18,947 nucleotides of DNA from Pseudomonadota bacterium (GCA_023427085.1 JAEZBO010000153.1:1-18947), one strand, 5' to 3'. Positions 1 to 7,270 are shown, counted from the first letter of the stretch. The notes: generated by a model from the letters alone, not told the origin. Numbers and translations: made by a program.

Positions 1-526
1 GCGTCCCGGCGCCCGCTACTTTGGCGCCACGTCGGCGCCCGAGGCGCTGGCCGATGCCGTGCCGGCGCCCGGTGCCGGCGCGACGCCGACGCTGATCGCG
101 GTCGACGACATCCATCTGCTGGACGCCGCGCAACAGGCCGCGCTGTTCGCCCTGTACAATCTTTGGCGCGAATCAGCAGCCTCGGACCGCGCCTTCGCGC
201 TGGCCGTGGCCGGCGACCGCGCCCCCGTGGCCCTGCCCTTGCGCGAAGACCTGCGCACCCGCCTGGGCTGGGATCTGGTCTACCGGCTCGAGCTGTTGTC
301 CGATGCCGACAAGCTGGCCGCGCTGACCCTGCAGGCTGCCGATCGGGGCCTGCAACTGGGCCCCGAGGTCCTGAACTGGGTGTTGACCCGCTACGAACGC
401 GACATGCGGCGGCTCGCCCACCTGCTCGATGCGCTCGACCGATACTCCCTGGCGACCGGTCGCGCGATCACGATTCCGATGCTGCGGGCCATGCTCGCCG
501 ACCAAGTCGCCTCGAACAAACAATGA
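1..526 (+). CDS. hda: DnaA-homologous regulatory protein Hda, 3' part
   Basis: Hda is an AAA+ protein. With the DNA-loaded beta clamp it stimulates ATP hydrolysis by DnaA (RIDA) and so prevents over-initiation. The reading frame is open from base 2, so the N-terminus, including Walker A and any clamp-binding motif, lies outside the window. Visible parts are a Walker B-like segment LIAVDDIHLLD, a sensor-1 region (LAVAGDRAP), the arginine-finger helix region LREDLRTRLGWDLVYRLE, and a sensor-2 region with RDMRRLAHLLDALDRYS. There is no DnaA domain IV helix-turn-helix after the lid, which separates Hda from DnaA. The stop overlaps the next ATG by 4 nt (ATGA), suggesting translational coupling. 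A generic DnaA-like ATPase is the only real alternative. Confidence 0.9.
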   Translation, partial: RPGARYFGATSAPEALADAVPAPGAGATPTLIAVDDIHLLDAAQQAALFALYNLWRESAASDRAFALAVAGDRAPVALPLREDLRTRLGWDLVYRLELLSDADKLAALTLQAADRGLQLGPEVLNWVLTRYERDMRRLAHLLDALDRYSLATGRAITIPMLRAMLADQVASNKQ

Positions 527-1224
527 CATCAAAAAAACGGCTCGCCCTCTTCGACCTGGACCACACGCTGCTACCGCTGGACAGCGATTACCAGTGGGCC
601 GATTTCCTGGCCCGCACCGGCCGCGCCGGCGACCCTGCCGTCGCACGCCAGCGCAACGAAGACCTGATGGTGCGCTACAACGAAGGCCGCCTGACGGCCG
701 AACAGGCCGCCGAATTCATGCTCGGCCTGCTGGCTGGCCGCGAGCTGGGCGAGCTCGATGCCTGGCACGAAGAATTCATGGCCCAGGTCGTCACGCCGGC
801 GCTGACGGCGCAGGCGCGCCAGCTGGTCGACCAGCACCTGCAGGCCGGTGACCTGTGCGCCATCGTCACCGCCACCAACAGCTTCGTGACCGCGCCGATC
901 GCCCGCGCCTTTGGCATCCCGACCCTGATCGCGACCGAGCCCGAGCTGGCCGACGGCCGCTACACCGGCCGCATCCACGGCACGCCGAGCTTCCAGGCCG
1001 GCAAGGTGATCCGCGTCGAGGCCTGGCTCGAGACGCTCGGCACCACGCTGGCCGATTTCGACCAGACCTGGTTCTACAGCGACTCGATCAACGACCTGCC
1101 GCTGCTCGAGGTGGTCAGCCACCCGGTGGCGGCCAACCCCAGCCCGGCGCTGCGCGAGATTGCGCAGACGCGCGGCTGGCCCGTGCTGGACCTGTTCAAA
1201 GAACTCGAAGACCACAAGTCCTGA
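523..1224 (+). CDS. HAD-superfamily IB phosphatase (phosphoserine phosphatase-like)
   Basis: A 233-residue hydrolase of the haloacid dehalogenase superfamily, subclass IB. Motif I is FDLDHT with nucleophile D11 and general acid D13. Motif II lies in IVTATNS (115-120). The motif III lysine is K161 (AGKVIRVEAWL) and motif IV is FYSDSINDLPLL with D187 and D191. The helical C1 cap lies between motifs I and II. These features place it with small-molecule phosphomonoesterases related to SerB and HisB-N-type histidinol phosphatases, but the substrate cannot be read from sequence. The start is fixed by a 4-nt overlap with hda, and the stop overlaps the pcnB ATG by 1 nt (TGATG). It is the middle cistron of a tightly packed unit and is probably cytosolic. 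Family assignment is firm; the physiological substrate is unknown. Confidence 0.88.
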   Translation: MTSKKRLALFDLDHTLLPLDSDYQWADFLARTGRAGDPAVARQRNEDLMVRYNEGRLTAEQAAEFMLGLLAGRELGELDAWHEEFMAQVVTPALTAQARQLVDQHLQAGDLCAIVTATNSFVTAPIARAFGIPTLIATEPELADGRYTGRIHGTPSFQAGKVIRVEAWLETLGTTLADFDQTWFYSDSINDLPLLEVVSHPVAANPSPALREIAQTRGWPVLDLFKELEDHKS

Positions 1225-2582
1225 TGATTACAGACACCATCAAGCGTTTCGTCGCGCGCCTGCTGCGCCCCTCGGCCCCCAGCGGCCCACAACGCATCGG
1301 CCGCGACAGCCACGGCATCGACCGGCGCAACGTCTCGCGCCATGCCATCAAGGTCTGCGAAGTGCTGCGCCAGCACGGCTTCGACGCCTACATCGTCGGC
1401 GGCGCGGTACGCGACCTGATCGTCGGCCTCGAGCCCAAGGACTTCGACGTGGCGACCAACGCCACGCCCGAACAGACCCGCCCGCTGTTTCGCCGCGCCC
1501 GCATCATCGGCCGCCGCTTCCAGCTGGTGCACGTGGTGTTCGGCCAGGAGATCATCGAGACGTCGACCTACCGCGCGCCCGCCGAGGCGACGCAGGAGAC
1601 CGACGAGCATGGCCGCATCCTGCGCGACAACGTGTTTGGCACGCAGGAGCAGGACGCCGTGCGGCGCGACTTCACGATCAACGCGCTCTATTACGATCCG
1701 CTGTCCGAAGAGGTCATCGACTACCAGGGCGGCGTGCAGGACCTGAAGAACCGCGTGGTGCGCATGATCGGCGACCCGGCCACGCGTTATCGCGAAGACC
1801 CGGTGCGCATGCTGCGCGCGGTGCGTTTCGCGGCCAAGCTCAACGGCACGCTGCATCCCGACACGCGCGCGCCGATCCAGCAACTGGCCGGCCTGATCAA
1901 CAACGTGCCGGCCTCGCGCCTGTTCGACGAGATGCTCAAGCTGCTGACCTGCGGCCACGCGATGGACAGCCTGCGCCAGCTGCGCGCCGAAGGCCTGCAC
2001 CAGGGCCTGCTGCCGATGCTGGACGTGGTGCTCGAGCAGCCCGGCGGCGAACGCTTCGTCGAACTGGCACTCGAGCGCACCGACGCCCGCGTGCGCGGCG
2101 GCAAGACGGTCAGCCCCAGCTTCCTGTTCGCCGCGCTGCTGTGGCAGCAGGTCGAAGTGCGCTGGAAACAACTGTGCGAACAGGGTGAGCACACCATCCC
2201 GGCGCTGATGCAGGCCGCCGACTCGGTGCTCGACGAGCAGACCGTCAAGCTGGCGATCCAGCGCCGCTATGCCTCGGACATGCGCGAGATCTGGTTCATG
2301 CAGCCGCGCTTCGAGCGCCGCCAGGGCAAGACCGCCTGGCGCATGATCGAGCAGCCGCGCTTTCGCGCCGCCTGCGACTTCCTGCAGTTGCGCGCCGCCG
2401 CCGGCGAGTTCGACAGCGTGCTGGCGCAATGGTGGATGGACCTGGCCGACAACGACGACGCCGCGCGCGCCACGATGATCGACGACCTGGCCAACGAGCC
2501 GCGCGAGAGCGACAGCCCGGCCCGCCGTCGCCGCCGTCCGCGCCGCAAGCCGCAAGGCGGCAGCGCGCCGGCCGCCGACTGA
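1224..2582 (+). CDS. pcnB: Poly(A) polymerase I
   Basis: Adds 3' poly(A) tails to RNA and so promotes decay by the degradosome and PNPase. The protein is 452 residues, close to the length of E. coli PcnB. It belongs to the class II nucleotidyltransferases. The signature GGAVRDLIVGLEPKDFDVATNA contains G59-G60 and the catalytic pair D73/D75. Further blocks are IGRRFQLVHV (95-104), RRDFTINALYYD (147-158) and YREDPVRMLRAVRFAAKL (189-206). A long N-terminal lead (LRPSAPSGPQRIGRDSHGI) and the basic, Arg-rich C-terminal tail RRRRRPRRKP favour PcnB over a CCA-adding enzyme, and the HD domain of bacterial CCA enzymes is absent. The ATG sits in TGATG with the preceding stop, so expression probably depends on upstream translation. 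folK begins 14 nt after the stop. Confidence 0.92.
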   Translation: MITDTIKRFVARLLRPSAPSGPQRIGRDSHGIDRRNVSRHAIKVCEVLRQHGFDAYIVGGAVRDLIVGLEPKDFDVATNATPEQTRPLFRRARIIGRRFQLVHVVFGQEIIETSTYRAPAEATQETDEHGRILRDNVFGTQEQDAVRRDFTINALYYDPLSEEVIDYQGGVQDLKNRVVRMIGDPATRYREDPVRMLRAVRFAAKLNGTLHPDTRAPIQQLAGLINNVPASRLFDEMLKLLTCGHAMDSLRQLRAEGLHQGLLPMLDVVLEQPGGERFVELALERTDARVRGGKTVSPSFLFAALLWQQVEVRWKQLCEQGEHTIPALMQAADSVLDEQTVKLAIQRRYASDMREIWFMQPRFERRQGKTAWRMIEQPRFRAACDFLQLRAAAGEFDSVLAQWWMDLADNDDAARATMIDDLANEPRESDSPARRRRRPRRKPQGGSAPAAD

Positions 2583-2596
2583 CAGGCCACGCCGCG

Positions 2597-3079
2597 ATGA
2601 CAGCCGTCACCGCCTACATCGGCCTGGGCGCCAACCTGGGCGATACCCACGCCACGCTGCACGCGGCATTGGCGCAACTGGCCGGCAGCGCCGGCGTCGA
2701 CGACTGCACGGCCTCGTCGTTCTATCGCAGCGCCCCCATCGATGCCGGCGGCCCCGACTTCATCAATGCCGTCGCGCGGCTGCGCACCACACTCGACCCG
2801 CTGGCGCTGCTCGACCTGCTGCAGCGAATCGAAGCCAGCCATGGCCGCGAACGTTCGTATCGCAACGCGCCGCGCACACTCGACCTGGATCTGCTGCGCC
2901 ACGGCGAGCAAGTGCTGGCGCATCCGCGCCTGACCTTGCCACACCCGCGCATGGCCGAACGGGCTTTCGTGCTGGCGCCGCTGGCCGAGCTGGCGCCGGA
3001 CCTGCGCATCGACGGCAGGCCGATCGCCGAGCGGCTGGCCGAGCTGATCGACCAGCCGATCATCAAGCTGACCGACTGA
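2597..3079 (+). CDS. folK: 2-amino-4-hydroxy-6-hydroxymethyldihydropteridine pyrophosphokinase (HPPK)
   Basis: Transfers pyrophosphate from ATP to 6-hydroxymethyl-7,8-dihydropterin in folate synthesis. At 160 residues it matches the single-domain E. coli enzyme (159). Landmarks are the N-terminal strand with AYIGLGANLGD (6-16), the pterin-pocket region SFYRSAPIDAGGPDFINAV, and the HPPK signature RNAPRTLDLDLL (89-100), in which D96 and D98 match the two Mg-binding aspartates. LPHPRMAERAFVLAPLAE (115-131) is the classic C-terminal block. The start is the only ATG consistent with the conserved N-terminus. It follows pcnB by 14 nt on the same strand and is the last gene of the hda-HAD-pcnB-folK run; no convincing terminator follows. 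Confidence 0.95.
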   Translation: MTAVTAYIGLGANLGDTHATLHAALAQLAGSAGVDDCTASSFYRSAPIDAGGPDFINAVARLRTTLDPLALLDLLQRIEASHGRERSYRNAPRTLDLDLLRHGEQVLAHPRLTLPHPRMAERAFVLAPLAELAPDLRIDGRPIAERLAELIDQPIIKLTD

Positions 3080-3179
3080 GTCCGGCCCACCCTGCCACCC
3101 ATGGCCAGGCGGCGGCCGGATCGTCAGCGCCGACCGCCCGGCTGCCGGGCCTCATCTCGGCGCAGCCAACGCCAGCGCG

Positions 3180-3761
3180 CTACAACGCCGCCAGCGCCAC
3201 GTCGATCACATCCATCAGGCACTCGCGCCGCTGCGCGGCCGGACTGCCCTTGCTCAGCACCCGCAGGCCCTGCATGGTGTTGATGTAGAAGCGCGCCAGC
3301 GCGCGCGGCGCCGGGCCGTCGCGCAACTGGCCGGATTCGCGGCCGCGCTGGATCAGTTTTTCGAGCGCCTGCTGCATGCGCCGATAGTGCTGCGCGACCA
3401 GCCGCGCGACCTCGTCGTCGTGACCCGCCACCTCGAGCGCCGCATTGGCCGCCAGGCAGCCGCGCCGCAAGGGATCGCGCAGTTCGTCATCGGCGACGCG
3501 CATCAACAGCTGCCGGATCAGTTCGCGCGGCTCGCCATCTGACGACACCAGTTGGACGTTGGCCGACATCAGTGCCTGGTAGCGCCGCAGCGCCTGCCGG
3601 TACAGGCCCTGCTTGTTCTCGAAGGTGCCGTACAGGCTGCTGCGCGACAGGCCGGTGCCGTCGACCAGGTCCTGGATCGACGTGGCGGCGTAGCCGCGCT
3701 GCCAGAACACCCGCATCGCGGCGTCGGCGACCTGGTCCGGCTCGAAGGCTTTGCTGCGCAT
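3180..3761 (-). CDS. TetR/AcrR-family transcriptional regulator
   Basis: A 193-residue one-component repressor. The N-terminal TetR DNA-binding domain includes VADAAMRVFWQRGYAATSIQDLV, with the recognition helix near GTGLSRSSLYGTF (residues 35-47) and the usual ENKQGLYRQAL following. The C-terminal ligand/dimer domain contains RRGCLAANAALEV (99-111), whose Cys101 lies in a segment often conserved in this TetR branch; redox or electrophile sensing is possible but unproven. The ATG at 3761 is chosen because the TetR domain begins about ten residues later. Longer upstream starts would put the operator palindrome inside the coding region. The gene is divergent from the membrane-protein gene at 3874, and the palindrome at 3774-3795 between them suggests it represses both. 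Ligand unknown. Confidence 0.87.
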   Translation of the reverse strand: MRSKAFEPDQVADAAMRVFWQRGYAATSIQDLVDGTGLSRSSLYGTFENKQGLYRQALRRYQALMSANVQLVSSDGEPRELIRQLLMRVADDELRDPLRRGCLAANAALEVAGHDDEVARLVAQHYRRMQQALEKLIQRGRESGQLRDGPAPRALARFYINTMQGLRVLSKGSPAAQRRECLMDVIDVALAAL

Positions 3762-3773
3762 GTTCGATCGTCC

Positions 3774-3795
3774 ATTTGGAATGTTCGTTCCAAAT
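3774..3795. promoter_or_regulatory. Perfect inverted repeat, likely TetR operator
   Basis: Arms ATTTGGAA (3774-3781) and TTCCAAAT (3788-3795) are exact reverse complements across a 6-nt spacer TGTTCG. The site lies 12 nt upstream of the tetR-type start codon and about 78 nt upstream of the divergent membrane-protein start. The size (22 bp, dyad symmetric) and the position between a TetR gene and its divergent neighbour are typical of an autoregulatory operator. The palindrome is seen directly; the identity of the binding protein is inference. Confidence 0.7.
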
Positions 3796-3805
3796 ACTGT
3801 ACGAT
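3776..3805 (+). promoter_or_regulatory. Possible promoter for the membrane-protein gene, overlapping the operator
   Basis: TTGGAA (3776-3781) and TACGAT (3800-3805) are spaced 18 bp apart and resemble sigma70 -35 and -10 elements (each about 4 of 6 matches). The -35 lies inside the palindrome, so a bound TetR dimer would block RNA polymerase. The match is modest and unverified. Confidence 0.35.
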
Positions 3806-3873
3806 CCCGTCTGCTGAGCGTCAAGCGACGCCGACATCCGGCGGCCGGCAGACCCGCAGCGCACGGAGACATC

Positions 3874-4698
3874 ATGCTGGACTCGTTATTCGCCGGCCTG
3901 GCGCTGGACGCCTTGCTGATCAGGATGGCCGCCACCGCGCTGGTCGTGATGGCGGTGTCGTGGGCCGTCGGCGCGTTCGGACCGCTGGTGGGCGGCGCGC
4001 TGGCCGGCCTGCCGATGATCCTGGGCCCGGGCTTCTACTTCATGGCCCAGCAATCGCCCGCGCCCTTCGTGGCGCAGGCAGCGTCCTACGCGTTGCTGTC
4101 GCTGTGCGCGACCCAGCTGTTCTTGCTGGCCTACATCGCCACCGCGCGCCATGGCAGCCCGTGGCTGTCGCTGCTGGCCGCGGTCGGTGGCTGGCTGGCC
4201 GGCGCGCTGCTATCGCAATTGCTGCCGGCCCATCCGGTCGGCGGCATGCTGCTGTTCATGCTGGTGACGGCCGGCTGCCTGCGCCTGAGCCGCCGCTACG
4301 TCACGCCGATGACCCCGACCAAGGGGGTGCCGGGCTGGGGCCTGCTGCTGTTGCGCGGCCTGCTGGCCGGCGCGCTGGTGGCCGCCGTGACGACCGCCAG
4401 CCGCTGGCTGGGCCCGAGCGGCTCGGGCTTTCTGCTGGCGTTTCCGATCGGCTACACGGTGGTGTCGGTGACGATCCACCAGAAGTACGGCAACGCCGGC
4501 GTGATCGCGACGCTGCGCTCGGCGCTGCTGGGCACGCTGAGCCTGGCCGGTTTCGCCGCCGCGCTGGCGCTGACCATCACGCGCATGCCGCAACTGGCGG
4601 CGCTGGCGGTCGCGCTGGCGAGCTCGCTGCTGATCACCGTGGTGCTGGTGCTGCGCCGCCGCGGCCGGACGGCTGCCGCGGCCGCGCCACGCCGCTGA
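3874..4698 (+). CDS. Uncharacterised multi-pass inner-membrane protein with internal duplication
   Basis: A 274-residue, very hydrophobic protein with eight or nine likely membrane segments (about 14-33, 36-56, 66-90, 97-118, 121-136, 154-177, 183-200, 211-236, 240-260) and an Arg-rich C-terminal tail. The two halves align without gaps at an offset of 144 residues: LLIR (14) with LLLR (158), and FGPLVGGALAGLP (35-47) with LGPSGSGFLLAFP (179-191). This pattern of a Gly/Pro-rich re-entrant-like segment resembles small GlpM/DUF3147-type membrane proteins, here apparently fused in tandem; that link is a guess. The start is ATG 3874, with GGAGA a few bases upstream. It is divergent from a TetR gene and probably repressed by it, so an inducible transport or efflux-like role is plausible. 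Substrate unknown. Confidence 0.75.
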   Translation: MLDSLFAGLALDALLIRMAATALVVMAVSWAVGAFGPLVGGALAGLPMILGPGFYFMAQQSPAPFVAQAASYALLSLCATQLFLLAYIATARHGSPWLSLLAAVGGWLAGALLSQLLPAHPVGGMLLFMLVTAGCLRLSRRYVTPMTPTKGVPGWGLLLLRGLLAGALVAAVTTASRWLGPSGSGFLLAFPIGYTVVSVTIHQKYGNAGVIATLRSALLGTLSLAGFAAALALTITRMPQLAALAVALASSLLITVVLVLRRRGRTAAAAAPRR

Positions 4699-4721
4699 AG
4701 GCGTAGCGGTCCACGCCAAGG

Positions 4722-4754
4722 AAAAACGGCGGCCCGCCCAAGCGCAGCCGCCGT
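4722..4754 (-). terminator. Rho-independent terminator of the fumarase operon
   Basis: Read on the minus strand, the arms ACGGCGGC (4754-4747) and GCCGCCGT (4733-4726) form a perfect 8-bp stem with a 13-nt loop, followed by a run of T (4726-4722). It lies about 70 nt past the fumarase stop codon. On the plus strand the hairpin has no T-tract after it, so it should act mainly on minus-strand transcripts. Confidence 0.7.
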
Positions 4755-4825
4755 CCGCCGGCCGCCGTCGCGACCGCATCGTGCCAACCCGCGGCAGGCC
4801 ATCACACAGCGGTGGCCCCGCCGCC

Positions 4826-6349
4826 TCAGGCCACGGCCACCGGGATCTTGCCGATCCTGGCCTGCCATTCCTTCGGGCCGGTGTTGTGCACCGAAATGCC
4901 CTGCGCGTCGACGGCGACCGTCACCGGCATGTCCTTGACGTCGAACTCGTAGATGGCTTCCATGCCCAGGTCTTCGAAGCCGACCACCTCGGCGCCGCGG
5001 ATCGCCTTGGACACCAGGTAGGCCGAGCCGCCGACCGCCATCAGGTAGGCCGACTGGTGCTTCTTGATGGCCTCGATGGCGGCAGGGCCGCGCTCGGACT
5101 TGCCGATCATCGCGATCAGCCCGGTCTGCGCCAGCATCATGTCGGTGAACTTGTCCATGCGGGTCGCCGTGGTGGGACCGGCCGGGCCGACCACCTCGTC
5201 GCGCACCGGATCGACCGGACCGACGTAGTAGATGACGCGATTGGCGAAGTCCACCGGCAGCGGCTCGCCCTTGGCCAGCATGTCCTGGATGCGCTTGTGC
5301 GCGGCGTCGCGGCCGGTCAGCATCTTGCCCGACAGCAGCAGCGTCTGGCCCGGCTGCCAGCTGGCGACTTCTTCACGCGTGAGCGTGTTCAGGTCGACCT
5401 GCCGGGACTTGTTGTAGTCGGGCGCCCAGTGCACGTCGGGCCATTCGGACAGCGACGGCGGCTCCAGCAGCGCCGGGCCCGAGCCGTCCAGCACGAAGTG
5501 CACGTGGCGGGTCGCCGCGCAGTTCGGGATCATCGCCACCGGCTTGGACGCCGCGTGGGTCGGGAAGGTGGCGATCTTGACGTCCAGCACCGTGGTCAGG
5601 CCGCCCAGGCCCTGCGCGCCGATGCCCAGCGCGTTGACCTTCTCGAACAGCTCGATGCGCAGCGCTTCGAGCTTGCTCTGCGGGCCGCGCGCCAGCAGCT
5701 CGTGCATGTCGAGATCTTCCATCAGCGACTGCTTGGCCATCAGCATGGCTTTTTCGGCCGTGCCGCCCACGCCGATGCCCAGCATGCCCGGCGGGCACCA
5801 GCCGGCGCCCATGGTCGGCACGGTCTTGAGCACCCAGTCGACCAGCGAGTCGCTGGGATTGAGCATGACGAACTTGGATTTGTTCTCGGAGCCGCCGCCC
5901 TTGGCCGCGACCTGGATGTCGACCGTGTCGCCCGGCACCAGCTCGACGCTGACCACACAGGGCGTGTTGTCGCGCGTGTTGCGGCGCGCGAACAGCGGAT
6001 CGTCGAGCACCGAGGCGCGCAGCGGGTTGTCGGGGTTCAGGTAGCCCTGGCGCACGCCTTCGTCGCAGATTTCCTGCAAGCTTCTACAGGACTCGAAGCG
6101 CACGTTCATGCCGACCTTGAGGAACACGTTGACGATGCCGGTGTCCTGGCACAGCGGCCGGCGGCCTTCGGCGCACATGCGCGAGTTGGTCAGAATCTGC
6201 GCCATGGCGTCGCGCGCGGCCGGGCTTTCCTCGCGCTCGTAGGCGCGCGCCAGGTGGCGGATGTAGTCGGCGGGATGGTAATAGCTGATGAACTGGACCG
6301 CGTCGGCAATCGACTGGACCAGATCGTCTTCCTTGATGATGACGGACAT
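4826..6349 (-). CDS. Fumarate hydratase, class I (iron-sulfur type)
   Basis: Catalyses reversible hydration of fumarate to (S)-malate in the TCA cycle with an oxygen-sensitive 4Fe-4S cluster. The protein is 507 residues with the fused alpha and beta domains. Cluster ligands fit C67 (PLCQDTGIV), C185 (GAGWCPPGML) and C277 (IPNCAATRH). AAKGGGSENKSKF (148-160) is the family's substrate-binding block. The beta domain carries GPAGPTTATRMDKFTDMML, also typical of the tartrate dehydratase beta subunit. Fusion of both domains and the TCA-type motifs favour fumarase over L-tartrate dehydratase, though other hydratases of this family cannot be excluded. It starts 33 nt after the stop of the enoyl-CoA hydratase gene and is probably co-transcribed with it. 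One short patch (residues 87-91) uses rare codons. Confidence 0.9.
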   Translation of the reverse strand: MSVIIKEDDLVQSIADAVQFISYYHPADYIRHLARAYEREESPAARDAMAQILTNSRMCAEGRRPLCQDTGIVNVFLKVGMNVRFESCRSLQEICDEGVRQGYLNPDNPLRASVLDDPLFARRNTRDNTPCVVSVELVPGDTVDIQVAAKGGGSENKSKFVMLNPSDSLVDWVLKTVPTMGAGWCPPGMLGIGVGGTAEKAMLMAKQSLMEDLDMHELLARGPQSKLEALRIELFEKVNALGIGAQGLGGLTTVLDVKIATFPTHAASKPVAMIPNCAATRHVHFVLDGSGPALLEPPSLSEWPDVHWAPDYNKSRQVDLNTLTREEVASWQPGQTLLLSGKMLTGRDAAHKRIQDMLAKGEPLPVDFANRVIYYVGPVDPVRDEVVGPAGPTTATRMDKFTDMMLAQTGLIAMIGKSERGPAAIEAIKKHQSAYLMAVGGSAYLVSKAIRGAEVVGFEDLGMEAIYEFDVKDMPVTVAVDAQGISVHNTGPKEWQARIGKIPVAVA

Positions 6350-6382
6350 GGGGGTTCGCTGGGTCGAGGCTAAAAAGGGAAA

Positions 6383-7150
6383 CTATTTGCCCTGCCACAC
6401 CGGCTTGCGCTTTTCGGCGAAGGCGGTCGCGCCCTCGCGGGCGTCGGCAGAGGTGAAGATGTGGGCGATCAGCGGCCGCTGCCGCTCGAAGATGCCCTCT
6501 TGCGGCCAGTCTTGCGACTGGGACACGATCTGTTTGACGGTCTGCACCGCCAGCGGGCCGTTCTGGGCGATGCCGCGCGCCATCTCGAGCGCGGCGTCCA
6601 GCGCCTGGCCCGGTTCGGTCAGGCGGTTGACCAGGCCGTGCTGGTAGGCCCGCTCGGCGTCGAACATCTCGCCGGTCAGCACGATTTCCATGGCGACGTG
6701 ATACGGCACCCGGCGCGGCAGCCGCACCATGCCGCCCGAGCCGGGCACCAGTCCGCGCTTGACCTCGGGCAGGCCGAAACGCGCGTCGCGCGAGGCCACC
6801 ACCAGGTCGCAGGCCAGCATGATCTCGCAGCCGCCGGCCAGCGCGTAGCCCTCGACCGCGGCGATCAGCGGCTTGCGCGGCGGCGCCTCGGCGATGCCGG
6901 CAAAGCCGCGGCCGGCCACGTAGGGACGCTCGCCCGACTGCGCGAAGGCCTTCAGGTCCATGCCCGAGCAGAAGGTGCCGCCGGCGCCGGTCAGGATGCC
7001 CAGTTGCAGGTCGTCGCGGCTGTCGAGCTCGATCAGCGCCTCGGCCAGCGCCTGCGCGGTGGCCAGGTTGATGGCGTTCTTGGCCTGCGGCCGGTTGATC
7101 GTGATGACCTGGATGCCGTCCTGGATCCGGACCTGGATCGTATCGCTCAT
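6383..7150 (-). CDS. Enoyl-CoA hydratase/isomerase (crotonase) family protein
   Basis: A 255-residue crotonase-fold enzyme acting on acyl-CoA thioesters. The oxyanion-hole segments are GGTFCSGMDLKAF (58-69) and EGYALAGGCEIMLACDL (100-116). The two glutamates matching rat mitochondrial crotonase Glu144 and Glu164 are present as E109 (GGCE) and E129 (LPEVKRG), 20 residues apart, so hydratase activity is plausible. GLVPGSGGMVRLPRRV and AMEIVLTGEMFDAERAYQHGLVNRL complete the family pattern. The ATG at 7150 is preceded by a GGAGA Shine-Dalgarno; an upstream in-frame ATG at 7198 gives only an unconserved Arg-rich lead. It is the first gene of a two-gene unit with fumarase and divergent from glyQ. 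The specific acyl-CoA substrate cannot be read from sequence. Confidence 0.88.
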   Translation of the reverse strand: MSDTIQVRIQDGIQVITINRPQAKNAINLATAQALAEALIELDSRDDLQLGILTGAGGTFCSGMDLKAFAQSGERPYVAGRGFAGIAEAPPRKPLIAAVEGYALAGGCEIMLACDLVVASRDARFGLPEVKRGLVPGSGGMVRLPRRVPYHVAMEIVLTGEMFDAERAYQHGLVNRLTEPGQALDAALEMARGIAQNGPLAVQTVKQIVSQSQDWPQEGIFERQRPLIAHIFTSADAREGATAFAEKRKPVWQGK

Positions 7151-7264
7151 TGGGGTGTCTCCTCGCGTCTGCCGTCGGGCGGCGGGCGTGCCTGCCACGC
7201 CAGCCCGGGAAATCTTCGGAAAGGTGAAATCATACTGCGCCCATAGGACGGCGGATTTAGCCGT

Positions 7265-7270
7265 TAAAAT
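7265..7270 (+). promoter_or_regulatory. Candidate -10 box upstream of glyQ
   Basis: TAAAAT matches the sigma70 -10 consensus at five of six positions and lies 35 nt before the glyQ start in an AT-richer stretch of the 155-bp divergent ech-glyQ spacer. No good -35 is visible at 16-18 bp. I see no T-box or other riboswitch-like fold in this spacer. Confidence 0.4.

Noticed and set aside
1074..2555. 493-codon minus-strand frame opposite pcnB
   Set aside because: Antisense shadow; the plus-strand PcnB motifs are complete.
3136..3150. GCCCGG-CTG-CCGGGC hairpin between folK and tetR as a terminator
   Set aside because: The stem is only 6 bp with a 3-nt loop and there is no T-tract on either strand; too weak to call.
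3762..3935. Longer N-terminus for the TetR regulator
   Set aside because: It would cover the operator palindrome and the divergent gene start, and the extra residues are unlike any TetR N-terminus.
4781..6373. 530-codon plus-strand open frame opposite fumarase
   Set aside because: Antisense shadow with His/Arg/Val-rich repetitive composition; the minus-strand protein has all fumarase motifs.
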